Shown here: positions 1 through 7,576 of the stretch, piece after piece
Layout of the letters: each line of letters opens with the position of its first letter
Position numbering within the stretch: the stretch's first letter is position 1
Translations under genes and position numbers: made by a program
The notes under the pieces: model-generated
Databases searched by the model: none
The model's input: only the letters and a program-made list of their open reading frames with translations
What the model was told of the DNA's origin: nothing
NCBI GenBank assembly: GCA_900768815.1
Contig: CAAGEE010000018.1
Location: forward strand, 62,001 to 126,000
Source of the DNA: Bacilli bacterium
GTDB taxonomy: Bacteria; Bacillota_I; Bacilli_A; RF39; UBA660
Length of the DNA: 64,000 bases
Direction of reading: 5' to 3'

Positions 1-2414
1 ATGCTAAGTTTTGTAATTTGTGTGGTGGAAAGATTGCTGGTGGTAATTCTACAGATAAGAGTAATGGAGTAAAACGTGGTAATGATGGATTTACTAATGT
101 TTTTACATCTCCAGCTAATAGTGCTTTTAATCCTAATTATAGGGATGATATTAGTAGAGTTGATCATAATATTAATAATGGTATTGACAATAATAATAGT
201 ACTAATAATAATGTGCAAGTTAGTAGTAATAATTTAAATACTAATAATGAGAAAAAACATGATAATGGAGGCTTTACTGATGTTTTTTCTACACCAACTA
301 ATTCTGTAAATTATAGTAATCAGAGTAATAGTAATAGTGCTTCTTTTAATAACTCTAATTTTGATTCCAAAATGAATCAAGGATATGATAATAACTTTAA
401 TACTAATATAAATCAGAATTATAACAATAATTTTAATGGTAATATAAATTCTAATTACAACAATGTTAATAATAATGAAATGTGTATTAATTATAATAAT
501 ACTAGTAATAAGTTTAAGAAAACTATTAACTTTAAAATATTAGTACCAGCGATGATTATTTTTTTAGTCGCTATAATGTATTTTATGACTGATGGTTTTG
601 CATTTTTATCTGGGAAAAGAACTATTATGATTTACATGATAGGATCCGATTTGGAGTCTAAATATGCTGCTGCTTCACTTGATATTAATGAGATTACTAA
701 TTCTGAGGCGGATTTTAATAAAGTTAATATTCTAATTTATACTGGGGGTAGTAAAAAATGGCAAAATGAAAATGTACCGAGTGATAAAAATGCAATTTTT
801 AAAGTGAATAAAACTGGTACGTTGGAGAAGGTAGAAGAATTTGAAAAAGTTAGTATGACTGATTCAAATACTTTAGCGAGTTTTTTAAACTATGGTTATA
901 AAAACTATAAAGCATCAAAATATAGTTTAATCTTATGGGATCATGGAGGAGGTCCAGTATATGGATATGGATTAGATCAAAACTTTATGGGTAGTCTTAC
1001 AATTCCAAAATTAAAACAAGCATTTGATAATAGTCCGTTTAAAAATAAAAAACTAGAAATGATTGGGTTTGATGCTTGTTTAATGTCCAGTGTTGAAGTT
1101 GCTTCCTTATTATCTAATTATGCTAAATACATGGTTGCTTCACAAGAAGTAGAACCAGGATATGGATGGGATTATAGATTTTTAGGAGATTTAAAAAGTA
1201 ATACTAGTACAGTAGATTTTGGAATGTTAGTTGTAGACTATTATGAAAAATATTATACGCAGACATTTAAGGCAAAAGGAATTACTTTGTCGTTACTTGA
1301 TTTAGCAAAAGTTAATGATGTAGAGAAAACAATTGATAATTTATTTAAAGATGTAGATGATAATTTAACAATCGATTATTCTAACGTATCTAGAACAAGA
1401 AATCAGACCAAGTCTTTTGGAAGAGTTAATGCTAATTCTATTTATGATTTAGTTGATTTATGTGATTTAATTAATAAATTACCTAGTAATTATAATGATA
1501 AGGCTTTACAAGTTAAGGAAGCGTTAGATTCATTTATTGTATATCAAAAAACAGATTTAGCTGATACTTATGGGGTTTCTATATATTTTCCGTTTGAAAA
1601 TAAAAAAAATATTACTAGTGTGATGGGTTTATATAGACAGTTTAATTTTGCTACAGAGTATACTAATTTTATTACTAATTTTTCTTCTAAACTTACTGGT
1701 ACTAGAATGAATAATTGGAAGTTAAGTAGTAATGTACCTGCTATTAGTAATGATATTATTAGTGTTACTGTACCAGAGGATGTTTCTAAGAATTATAGTT
1801 CGGCTAATTATGTTATTTTTGAGAAGATAAGTGATAAGTATTATATGCCTAGATTTAAGGGTACTGATATAACTGTTTCTAATAATGTTTTTAGTACTAC
1901 AATTGAGAAAAAGGGTATTATTGCTTATAATTCTAAAGAGTCTGTTTATTTAACTGCTTTTGAATCTGAAAAAGGAAAAGATTATATTAAGTATTTAATA
2001 CCGGCAATTCTTCAAAATTGGGGTAGTAGAATGTCTGAGAATTTTACTAATGAAGCAGTGTATGTAGAGTTTGTTATAGATGATGATAACCCTAAAGGTG
2101 TAATTACTGGTGCTATACCAATAGTTGATGAGAAGAGTAAAGATCTGATTGCTCCTAAAGTGAGTTTTGAACTTAAAGATTGGAAATTAGTTCAATTTTG
2201 GAATATGTCATATAAAATATTTGATGATAATGGAAATTATACAACAGAGTGGGAAAGTTCTGGAACAATGTCTGGAGTTGAGTTTAAGATTGCTGATGGT
2301 TTTGAATTAGAGTTTAGAAATTTAGATTCTAGTAAAGAGTATTATGCACTTTTCCATATTTATGATAGTCAAGGTAATAGATATACTACTAATATGGTAA
2401 AAGTAAATGTTTAA
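1..2414 (+). CDS. Zinc-ribbon, membrane-anchored clostripain-like (C11) cysteine peptidase, 5' partial
   Basis: The frame is open from base 3, where it reads AKFCNLCGGK. That is the second Cys pair of a zinc-ribbon, so the true start lies upstream of the window. After the ribbon come about 150 residues very rich in Asn, with the phrase GFT(N/D)VF(T/S) occurring twice. A single membrane segment (ILVPAMIIFLVAIMYFM) follows near base 540, then an extracytoplasmic C11 peptidase domain. The domain starts at TIMIYMIGSDLES. The catalytic His is in ILWDHGGG (His codon 942) and the catalytic Cys in GFDACLMSS (Cys codon 1077), both intact. C11 peptidases are usually Ca-dependent and cleave after Arg or Lys. 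A C-terminal beta-rich region of about 250 residues has no call. The gene ends in a bidirectional terminator facing the RNHCP gene. The peptidase call is secure; its substrate is not known. Confidence 0.9.
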   Translation, partial: AKFCNLCGGKIAGGNSTDKSNGVKRGNDGFTNVFTSPANSAFNPNYRDDISRVDHNINNGIDNNNSTNNNVQVSSNNLNTNNEKKHDNGGFTDVFSTPTNSVNYSNQSNSNSASFNNSNFDSKMNQGYDNNFNTNINQNYNNNFNGNINSNYNNVNNNEMCINYNNTSNKFKKTINFKILVPAMIIFLVAIMYFMTDGFAFLSGKRTIMIYMIGSDLESKYAAASLDINEITNSEADFNKVNILIYTGGSKKWQNENVPSDKNAIFKVNKTGTLEKVEEFEKVSMTDSNTLASFLNYGYKNYKASKYSLILWDHGGGPVYGYGLDQNFMGSLTIPKLKQAFDNSPFKNKKLEMIGFDACLMSSVEVASLLSNYAKYMVASQEVEPGYGWDYRFLGDLKSNTSTVDFGMLVVDYYEKYYTQTFKAKGITLSLLDLAKVNDVEKTIDNLFKDVDDNLTIDYSNVSRTRNQTKSFGRVNANSIYDLVDLCDLINKLPSNYNDKALQVKEALDSFIVYQKTDLADTYGVSIYFPFENKKNITSVMGLYRQFNFATEYTNFITNFSSKLTGTRMNNWKLSSNVPAISNDIISVTVPEDVSKNYSSANYVIFEKISDKYYMPRFKGTDITVSNNVFSTTIEKKGIIAYNSKESVYLTAFESEKGKDYIKYLIPAILQNWGSRMSENFTNEAVYVEFVIDDDNPKGVITGAIPIVDEKSKDLIAPKVSFELKDWKLVQFWNMSYKIFDDNGNYTTEWESSGTMSGVEFKIADGFELEFRNLDSSKEYYALFHIYDSQGNRYTTNMVKVNV

Positions 2415-2419
2415 AATAA

Positions 2420-2447
2420 AAACCAGTTCAAGAGTTTGGACTGGTTT
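2420..2447. terminator. Bidirectional terminator between convergent genes
   Basis: Ten-bp stem AAACCAGTTC / GGACTGGTTT with an 8-nt loop. A/T runs on both sides let it serve the C11 peptidase on + and the RNHCP gene on minus. Confidence 0.75.
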
Positions 2448-2748
2448 AATTATTACTTGATATTTTTATTATCATGTTCATGTCATCGTCATTAGCGACT
2501 ATATTTTTATGAAGTTTCTGACATTTTTCACATTGATAAAGTATTTTATAAGTATCTTTAAATTTTTCAATACCAATTGGTTTTAGAAGACCTTTACAAG
2601 TGTTTTTTCGATCTCCAGGATTTATGTCAACATGTTTAGAATAAAGACAATATGGACAATGATCTCTTGCAGTGTAGCCTAGGGGAGATACTTCTTTGTG
2701 ACATTTTTCACAGATAAAATGTTCATCACGCATTGTGAATTGTTTCAT
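2446..2748 (-). CDS. RNHCP domain protein
   Basis: This 100-residue protein carries a zinc-binding layout: CEKCHKEV near residue 13, then the family signature RDHCPYCLYSKHVD, GDR, a conserved Cys at CKGLL, and a closing CEKCQKLH pair. This matches the RNHCP family, small proteins of unknown function with four CxxC-like knuckles; here the signature Asn is Asp. The start has a good SD (AGGTGAT read on minus) and a promoter directly upstream. The gene stands alone, convergent with the C11 peptidase and divergent from scpA. Family membership is well supported. The biochemical role is unknown for the whole family. Confidence 0.85.
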   Translation of the reverse strand: MKQFTMRDEHFICEKCHKEVSPLGYTARDHCPYCLYSKHVDINPGDRKNTCKGLLKPIGIEKFKDTYKILYQCEKCQKLHKNIVANDDDMNMIIKISSNN

Positions 2749-2764
2749 AAAATCACCTATGTAT

Positions 2765-2792
2765 ATTATAATTGTTTTGATTAAAAAGTAAA
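2765..2792 (-). promoter_or_regulatory. Promoter of the RNHCP gene
   Basis: Read on minus: TTTACT, 16-nt spacer, TATAAT, then an SD AGGTGAT before the start codon. Confidence 0.6.
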
Positions 2793-2799
2793 ATATATT

Positions 2800-2827
2800 T
2801 TTATTAATGGGAAAAATTTGTTATACT
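2800..2827 (+). promoter_or_regulatory. Possible scpAB promoter
   Basis: TTTATT, 16-nt spacer, TATACT about 38 nt before the scpA start. The -35 is weak. Confidence 0.4.
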
Positions 2828-2864
2828 TGTAAGTGTAGATATAATTAGAAAGTAGGTTCTTGAT

Positions 2865-3569
2865 ATGGATTTTAAGATTAATGAGTTTGAAGGACCATTA
2901 GATTTATTGTTACATCTTATTAAAGAAAGTAAAATGAATATAATGGATATAGAAATAGAAAAGATTACTGATCAATATATGAATTATTTGGATTTACAAG
3001 AAAAGATGAATTTAGAAATTGCATCTGAGTATTTGGTTATGGCTTCAGAACTTATTGAATTAAAATCTAAATTATTACTTCCTAATCCTAAGAATGAAGA
3101 AGGAGAAGAGGAAGATCCTAGAGAAGAACTTGTTAATAGATTGTTAGAGTATCAAGCATATAAAGAAATTACTAAAGTACTTCAAGACAAAGAAAATTTA
3201 AGAAAAGAAATTTATACTAAAGCACCTGAGAATATTAGAAATTATGTTGAAGAAGATGTTAGTATTACGACTGATGTTACTTTAGATGATTTGGTAGAGG
3301 CTTTTAAAAAGTATTTGGAAAGAAAAAAAGAAACTAAACCTTTACAGACTAAGATTACAGTAAATGAAGTTACTGTTTCTTCGAGAAGACATGATATTAA
3401 AAATTTATTAAGGACGAAGAAGAGAGTATCGTTTTTTGAACTTTTCCCTGTTGTTTCTAAAGAGTATGTTATCGCGACTTTTTTAGCAGTTTTAGAAATG
3501 GCTAAGAGTCATGAACTTACTATTACACAGGATGGTACTTTTGATGATATTATTTGTGAGGCGGTGTAG
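2865..3569 (+). CDS. scpA: Segregation and condensation protein A
   Basis: ScpA is the kleisin subunit of the bacterial SMC-ScpAB condensin, which compacts and segregates the chromosome. The 234-residue length is normal. The N-terminal motif FEGPLDLLLHLIKESKMNIMDI is the family hallmark (SMC-binding helical domain). It is followed by a conserved YLVMASELIELKSKLLLP helix that contacts ScpB, an acidic linker, and a C-terminal winged-helix region (SFFELFPVVSKEYVIATFLAVLEMAK). The stop is separated from scpB by 2 nt, so the two are co-transcribed and probably translationally coupled. The smc gene is not in this window. Confidence 0.97.
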   Translation: MDFKINEFEGPLDLLLHLIKESKMNIMDIEIEKITDQYMNYLDLQEKMNLEIASEYLVMASELIELKSKLLLPNPKNEEGEEEDPREELVNRLLEYQAYKEITKVLQDKENLRKEIYTKAPENIRNYVEEDVSITTDVTLDDLVEAFKKYLERKKETKPLQTKITVNEVTVSSRRHDIKNLLRTKKRVSFFELFPVVSKEYVIATFLAVLEMAKSHELTITQDGTFDDIICEAV

Positions 3570-3571
3570 GT

Positions 3572-4150
3572 ATGAAAAAAGCGGTTTTAGAAGGACTTTT
3601 ATTTGTTGTTGGTGAGGAAGGTCTTACTTTTGACCAAATAGAAGATGTACTTGAAATAGATGAAGAGGAATCTAAGAATCTCCTATATGAATTAAAACAT
3701 GATTATGAAGATGAGAATAGAGGTTTAAGAATAGACTTTTTAGGTAATAGATTTAAACTTACGACTAAGTATGAGCATAGAGAGTATTATCAAAAACTTT
3801 TAGAAAATCCTGAAACCAATACTTTGAGTCAAGCAGCTTTAGAAACTTTGGCTATTATTGCTTATAATGAACCAATTACTAGAGTACAAATAGATGCGAT
3901 GAGGGGTGTTTGTTCTACGCAAATTATTAGAAAACTGGTTGCGAAAGGATTTATTAAAGAAGTTGGTAGAAGTGATTTACCTGGTAGACCTATTTTATAT
4001 GAAACTACTAGTGAGTTTTTGGATTATTTTGGTTTATCTACAATTAAAGATTTACCAGATATGAATAGTTTTATTGAGGAAAGTGAAAAGGAAGAGAATG
4101 AGGAATCAGACTTGTATACTTCTAAGTATAAGGAAGAAGTTAGTGAGTAG
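3572..4150 (+). CDS. scpB: Segregation and condensation protein B
   Basis: ScpB dimerises and binds the ScpA linker in the SMC complex. The protein has 192 residues with two winged-helix domains. Family motifs are visible: EGLLFVVGEEGLTFDQI at the start, the central LSQAALETLAIIAYNEPITRVQIDAMRGV, and ELGRSDLPGRPILYETT-like text (here EVGRSDLPGRPILYETT) followed by FLDYFGL. The acidic tail of about 40 residues is variable in the family. It lies directly behind scpA and is followed by the tRNA-Leu promoter. Confidence 0.97.
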   Translation: MKKAVLEGLLFVVGEEGLTFDQIEDVLEIDEEESKNLLYELKHDYEDENRGLRIDFLGNRFKLTTKYEHREYYQKLLENPETNTLSQAALETLAIIAYNEPITRVQIDAMRGVCSTQIIRKLVAKGFIKEVGRSDLPGRPILYETTSEFLDYFGLSTIKDLPDMNSFIEESEKEENEESDLYTSKYKEEVSE

Positions 4151-4177
4151 GTTCTTCTTTTTTCTTGAAAAAATATT

Positions 4178-4204
4178 TTGAAAATAGAAAAAGTATGATA
4201 TACT
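4178..4204 (+). promoter_or_regulatory. tRNA-Leu promoter
   Basis: TTGAAA, 15-nt spacer, TATACT, 12 nt upstream of the mature tRNA 5' end. Confidence 0.6.
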
Positions 4205-4216
4205 TGGTATGTAGTT

Positions 4217-4303
4217 GCTCGTATGGCGGAATTGGTAGACGCGGTAGACTCAAAATCTACTTCTAGCGATAGAGTTCCGGTTCAAGTCCGGATACGAGCA
4301 CCA
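4217..4303 (+). tRNA. tRNA-Leu (anticodon CAA)
   Basis: Full cloverleaf. The acceptor GCTCGTA (4217-4223) pairs with TACGAGC (4293-4299), discriminator A, with CCA encoded at 4301-4303. The anticodon stem GTAGA/TCTAC encloses CTCAAAA, giving anticodon CAA. A long class II variable arm (TTCTAGCGATAGAG) and the T arm TCCGG-TTCAAGT-CCGGA are present. It reads UUG codons. Confidence 0.97.
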
Positions 4304-4316
4304 AATATGATAGAAA

Positions 4317-4372
4317 ACTCGATTTCTTCGAGTAGAAATTTAAAATGACTTGTAAAAAGTCGTTTTTATTTT
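4317..4372 (+). terminator. Terminator after tRNA-Leu
   Basis: A small hairpin (ACTCGA/TCGAGT, 4317-4333) is followed by a 10-bp stem AAAATGACTT / AAGTCGTTTT (4342-4366) and a T-rich tail. Confidence 0.7.
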
Positions 4373-4423
4373 GCAAGGATTTTTCTAAGGGAAAATTCAC
4401 ATTAAATAATATACAATTTCACA

Positions 4424-4450
4424 TTGACAAACGTTTGTTTGTGTTATAGT
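4424..4450 (+). promoter_or_regulatory. KilA-N gene promoter with palindromic operator
   Basis: TTGACA (4424-4429), 15-nt spacer, TATAGT (4445-4450). A perfect 12-bp palindrome ACAAACGTTTGT (4427-4438) starts inside the -35 and fills most of the spacer. That is the expected place for a repressor operator. The repressor is not identified and could be the KilA-N protein itself. Confidence 0.65.
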
Positions 4451-4479
4451 ATGGTAATACAAATCAATGGAGGTGGAAT

Positions 4480-5316
4480 ATGTCAAATAAAATAATAGAG
4501 GTACAAAATATTAAAATAAATATAACTAATATTGATGATAATGATTATATTTGTATATCTGATTTTGGAAAGTTTAAAGATGGTAAGTCAAAGGCTGATG
4601 ATGTTATAAGAAATTGGCTTAGAAATAGAATAACTTTAGAGTTTTTAGGAACGTGGGAATCAATTTATAATCCTAATTTTAATTCCGTCGAATTCGACGG
4701 GTTTAGAAGGACAGCAGGACTTCATACGTTTACATTGAGTGTTACTGAGTGGTGTGAAAGAACGAATGCAATAGGGATATATTCCAAACGTGGAAAATAT
4801 GGTGGAACCTATGCTCATAAAGATATAGCATTTGAATTTGCTTCTTCAATAAGTCCGGTTTTTAAATTGTATTTAATAAAAGAGTTTGAAAGATTGAAGG
4901 ATTTAGAAAATAAAAATAGAGAATGGGATGTTAAGAGAATACTTACAAAAAATAATTATTTAATACATACTGATACTATAAAAAATTATATATTGCCAGA
5001 TATTGATTATTATAAAGATAGAGAGTGGTTGAAGTATGCAGAAGAAGCAGACATTTTAAACGTTGCTTTATTTAATACAACCGCAAAAAAATGGCGAGAA
5101 CTTAATCCGAAAATGCCTAAATCGTCAAATATAAGAGATTATGCAACAATAAATGAATTAACTGTTTTGTCTAATTTAGAGTCACATAATGCTGAACTAA
5201 TTAAAAATGGTAAGAGTAAAGAGGAGAGATTTGATATATTATGTGAAATAGCAAAATATCAACTAAATATTTTAAATAATGCAGAGCATATAAAAAAATT
5301 AAATGAAAATAGTTAA
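4480..5316 (+). CDS. KilA-N domain protein
   Basis: A 278-residue protein whose first 150 residues match the KilA-N fold: DYICISDFGKFKDG, then IRNWLRNRITLEFLGTWESIYNPNFNSVEFDGFR, then the closing helix KDIAFEFASSISPVFKLYLIKEFERL. KilA-N is a DNA-binding or regulatory module common in phages and mobile DNA, also found as chromosomal singletons. The C-terminal half is helical with no clear domain (AEEADILNVALFNTTAKKWRE). The gene sits alone behind a tRNA, with its own promoter and a palindromic operator, which suggests acquired DNA. No integrase or phage genes flank it. The start has an AGGTGG-type SD. Confidence 0.85.
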   Translation: MSNKIIEVQNIKINITNIDDNDYICISDFGKFKDGKSKADDVIRNWLRNRITLEFLGTWESIYNPNFNSVEFDGFRRTAGLHTFTLSVTEWCERTNAIGIYSKRGKYGGTYAHKDIAFEFASSISPVFKLYLIKEFERLKDLENKNREWDVKRILTKNNYLIHTDTIKNYILPDIDYYKDREWLKYAEEADILNVALFNTTAKKWRELNPKMPKSSNIRDYATINELTVLSNLESHNAELIKNGKSKEERFDILCEIAKYQLNILNNAEHIKKLNENS

Positions 5317-5365
5317 TGCTTGTGATATGATATATTTATATTGATAATATTTGGAGGTATGTAAT

Positions 5366-5986
5366 ATGACAACTGTATATTTAGTAAGACACTCAGAAGT
5401 AATAAGGAAACAATTAGGGATGATTGATAGTAATGAAGATTTTTATACTTCTAATAAGAAGACTGTTTTAAGTGTTGATGGAGAAAGATTAGCTGAGAGA
5501 GTTAGTTTAATGGATGAGTTTAGTAATTTAGATGTAGTATGGAGTAGTAGTTTTTCTAGAGCTATTAGTACGGCAAAGTATTTTGCTTATAGAAATAATT
5601 TGCTTATAAATATTACTGATGGATTTAATGAAAGACGTCATGGTATTAAGAATTTAAGTGAATTGCCAAGTGATTTTGAAATTCATCAATTTAATGATTA
5701 TGACTATAAGATTGGTGATGGCGAGAGTAGAAGAGAAACTTTAGAGAGAATGTATGACTCTCTTATGAGGGTAATGGATGAGTATAAAAATAAGAAAATT
5801 TTAATAGTAAGTCATTCTACTTCTATTATGTATTTACTTGGTAAATGGTGTAGTGTTTGTTATGATGGTGATTATAAGTTTAAGGATAAGACTTTTTTTG
5901 ATGGTAAGTGGAAATACTGTCAAACTTTTAAATTAGTATTTGATGATGACTTTACTTTGTGTAATGTCAATATTGTTGAAATATAG
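5366..5986 (+). CDS. Histidine phosphatase family protein
   Basis: A 206-residue member of the phosphoglycerate mutase-like superfamily, cytosolic. The N-terminal LVRHSEV carries the phospho-accepting His (RHS in place of the usual RHG). WSSSFSRAISTAKYF supplies the conserved Arg, FNERRHG the Glu, and LIVSHSTSIMYLL the second His. The substrate cannot be deduced; low-specificity sugar phosphatases and alpha-ribazole phosphatases share this layout. I start at ATG 5366 because GGAGG at 5353-5357 has the right spacing; an upstream TTG at 5351 would overlap the SD. It is followed closely by the coiled-coil gene at 6028. Confidence 0.85.
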   Translation: MTTVYLVRHSEVIRKQLGMIDSNEDFYTSNKKTVLSVDGERLAERVSLMDEFSNLDVVWSSSFSRAISTAKYFAYRNNLLINITDGFNERRHGIKNLSELPSDFEIHQFNDYDYKIGDGESRRETLERMYDSLMRVMDEYKNKKILIVSHSTSIMYLLGKWCSVCYDGDYKFKDKTFFDGKWKYCQTFKLVFDDDFTLCNVNIVEI

Positions 5987-6004
5987 AAAAGTTAATGATA
6001 CTAT
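5976..6004 (+). promoter_or_regulatory. Possible promoter for the coiled-coil gene
   Basis: TTGAAA, 17-nt spacer, TACTAT, 24 nt before ATG 6028. The -35 overlaps the end of the previous gene. Confidence 0.4.
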
Positions 6005-6027
6005 TTTCTTATACTAGGAGGTATTAT

Positions 6028-6786
6028 ATGGGATTTTTATTTGGTATGAAAAAAAAAGAAAAAAAAGATACTGCACGTGATGATTATAGTCAGGAAGATC
6101 TTAGTAAAAGAGTAGAAGAAATTAAAAGAGAACAAGAACGAGAAATAGAAGAAACAAAAAGAAGAGCTATGGAAACTGATGCGATGATTAGTGATAGTAT
6201 TAAAAAGATGAATGCTATTGCGAATGGTCCTAATGCACAAAGTATTAGATCGTCTGATTTGGACTATTTAGATAAAATATTGGGAAGAACTCAAAGTAGT
6301 TCTACTGAACAAGTGTTAATAGCTAGACATAGGGGAGAAATTTCTGAGTCAGAGAAGATAGAGAAAAAAGAAACTATTAAGCATGAGTCTGAAACTGAAG
6401 AACTTCCTGTTAAAGACCAGCCTAAATATGTAGCTGATTTTTCGGATGATAGATTACTTTTAATGACACATGCAGTTTCAATTGTTGATAGTAGTCCAGA
6501 TTTTATTAACCAACTTTATGGTATTTTGAAAGAGTTTGGTCATTATGGTTATGGGACTGATTGTTATCCTTCATTTGAAACGTCACTTGATCTCGCAAAT
6601 AGTTTAAAATCATTGAGAGATTCTGGTGCCAATATTGATGCGGTATTACTTTCACAAGCGGAAAAAAACAAAAGAGCAAAAGATGTTAGAAATAGACAAG
6701 ATCCAGACTATGCTAATGAACTTGGACAAATGCTTGATGATAAAGCTACAGGTAAGGTAGAAAATAGAGATGCAAAACAACTTTAA
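6028..6786 (+). CDS. Hypothetical coiled-coil protein
   Basis: A 252-residue soluble protein I do not recognise. A lysine-rich N-terminus (MKKKEKKDT) leads to a strongly charged predicted coiled coil (EDLSKRVEEIKREQEREIEETKRR). A more globular C-terminal half follows (VADFSDDRLLLMTHAVSIVDSSPDFINQLYGILKEFGHYGYGTDCYPSFE). There is no signal peptide or membrane segment. AGGAGG at 6016-6021 fixes the start at ATG 6028. The start region holds a run of nine A followed by a run of eight A, separated by one G, a potential slippage site. It ends in a strong terminator. Confidence 0.7.
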   Translation: MGFLFGMKKKEKKDTARDDYSQEDLSKRVEEIKREQEREIEETKRRAMETDAMISDSIKKMNAIANGPNAQSIRSSDLDYLDKILGRTQSSSTEQVLIARHRGEISESEKIEKKETIKHESETEELPVKDQPKYVADFSDDRLLLMTHAVSIVDSSPDFINQLYGILKEFGHYGYGTDCYPSFETSLDLANSLKSLRDSGANIDAVLLSQAEKNKRAKDVRNRQDPDYANELGQMLDDKATGKVENRDAKQL

Positions 6787-6805
6787 GTAATTAAAATTAT
6801 GTATT

Positions 6806-6836
6806 AAAAAACTTCTGGGCAGGAAGTTTTTTCTTT
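6806..6836 (+). terminator. Intrinsic terminator
   Basis: Ten-bp stem AAAAAACTTC / GAAGTTTTTT, loop TGGGCAG, T tail. The 190 bases after it, up to the promoter at 7031, show no gene I can support. Confidence 0.85.
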
Positions 6837-7030
6837 TGTGTAAGTTGTATTTTTACTACTTGAGACTTCTTGGATGAAAGAATAGTTTTCTACTGTTGGG
6901 TAAGACTTTATTATATAGTTTATTTTAGTTTCTGGTTTGTTGGGCTTTGACTATCCTTTTTACTATCTTTATTAGTTTCTTACTCCTTCTTATCTTCTTA
7001 AGTGTAGCGCTTCTTGTTAAATTTGTCTGT

Positions 7031-7058
7031 TTGTAATTTTATTATTGCATGCTATACT
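7031..7058 (+). promoter_or_regulatory. Strong extended -10 promoter
   Basis: TTGTAA, 16-nt spacer containing TGC directly before TATACT (TGnTATACT). It precedes the broken membrane gene and probably also serves the downstream small gene and PP2C-like gene. Confidence 0.65.
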
Positions 7059-7086
7059 ATTTATCAATAGTGGAGGTATGTTTTTT

Positions 7087-7365
7087 ATGGATATTTATAA
7101 TTTAATTTTTGTAGTTGAGATAATTGTGTAAATAAATTTGTTGTCAAAGTTTAGAAAAACTAGAGAAGGAAAATACTTTAATATATTTAAGGGATTTGTC
7201 ACAGTACAATTTATATTAATAAGATTAATGTATTTTTATGTTTTGTTTGGTGGTGTTAGAGGTTTAAATGAAGCATTGATACAATTACTTATTATGGGTG
7301 TGTTTCTGGTTGCGAATATTTTATTGGTATTAAAAAGTAAAGCTTTAAAAAAGCAAATTGTTTGA
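7087..7365 (+). pseudogene. Small membrane protein gene with in-frame stop
   Basis: GGAGG (7072-7076) leads to ATG 7087, which encodes MDIYNLIFVVEIIV and then meets TAA at 7129. The same frame continues as INLLSKFRKTREGKYFN followed by two hydrophobic helices (VTVQFILIRLMYFYVLF and LLIMGVFLVANILLVL), ending at TGA 7363-7365. The hydrophobic start, basic loop and two further helices make a sensible three-helix protein of about 92 residues. I read this as a nonsense mutation in a once intact gene. The alternative is a short leader peptide and a separate protein started at TTG 7138. UGA readthrough is irrelevant because the codon is UAA. Confidence 0.5.
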
Positions 7366-7562
7366 ATGGAACAGTTAATTGTGTGTTAGACTTGACAATG
7401 TATTTAGCAAAGTATTTTAAAATTTCAGGGAATAATGTTTTAGAATTTTCTATTTTTGTTAATAGAAATACAGAGTATGATGTTAGATTGATGGAGAATA
7501 CTTTAGAGATTATAAAAGATGGTAAAGTATATGAATGGAATATTTCTTCATTATATAATTAG
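7362..7562 (+). CDS. Small hypothetical protein
   Basis: Up to 66 residues, ending LEFSIFVNRNTEYDVRLMENTLEIIKDGKVYEWNISSLYN. I do not recognise it. The TTG at 7362 overlaps the previous stop and would be translationally coupled; ATG 7398 is the other option. Neither has a clear SD. The gene sits between the broken membrane gene and the PP2C-like gene with short gaps, so it is probably in the same transcript. Confidence 0.4.
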   Translation: MNGTVNCVLDLTMYLAKYFKISGNNVLEFSIFVNRNTEYDVRLMENTLEIIKDGKVYEWNISSLYN

Positions 7563-7576
7563 TAAGTGAGGTTTTT

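Noticed and set aside
4480..5316. Prophage around the KilA-N gene
   Set aside because: Neighbours are scpAB, a tRNA and a phosphatase; no other phage gene is present.
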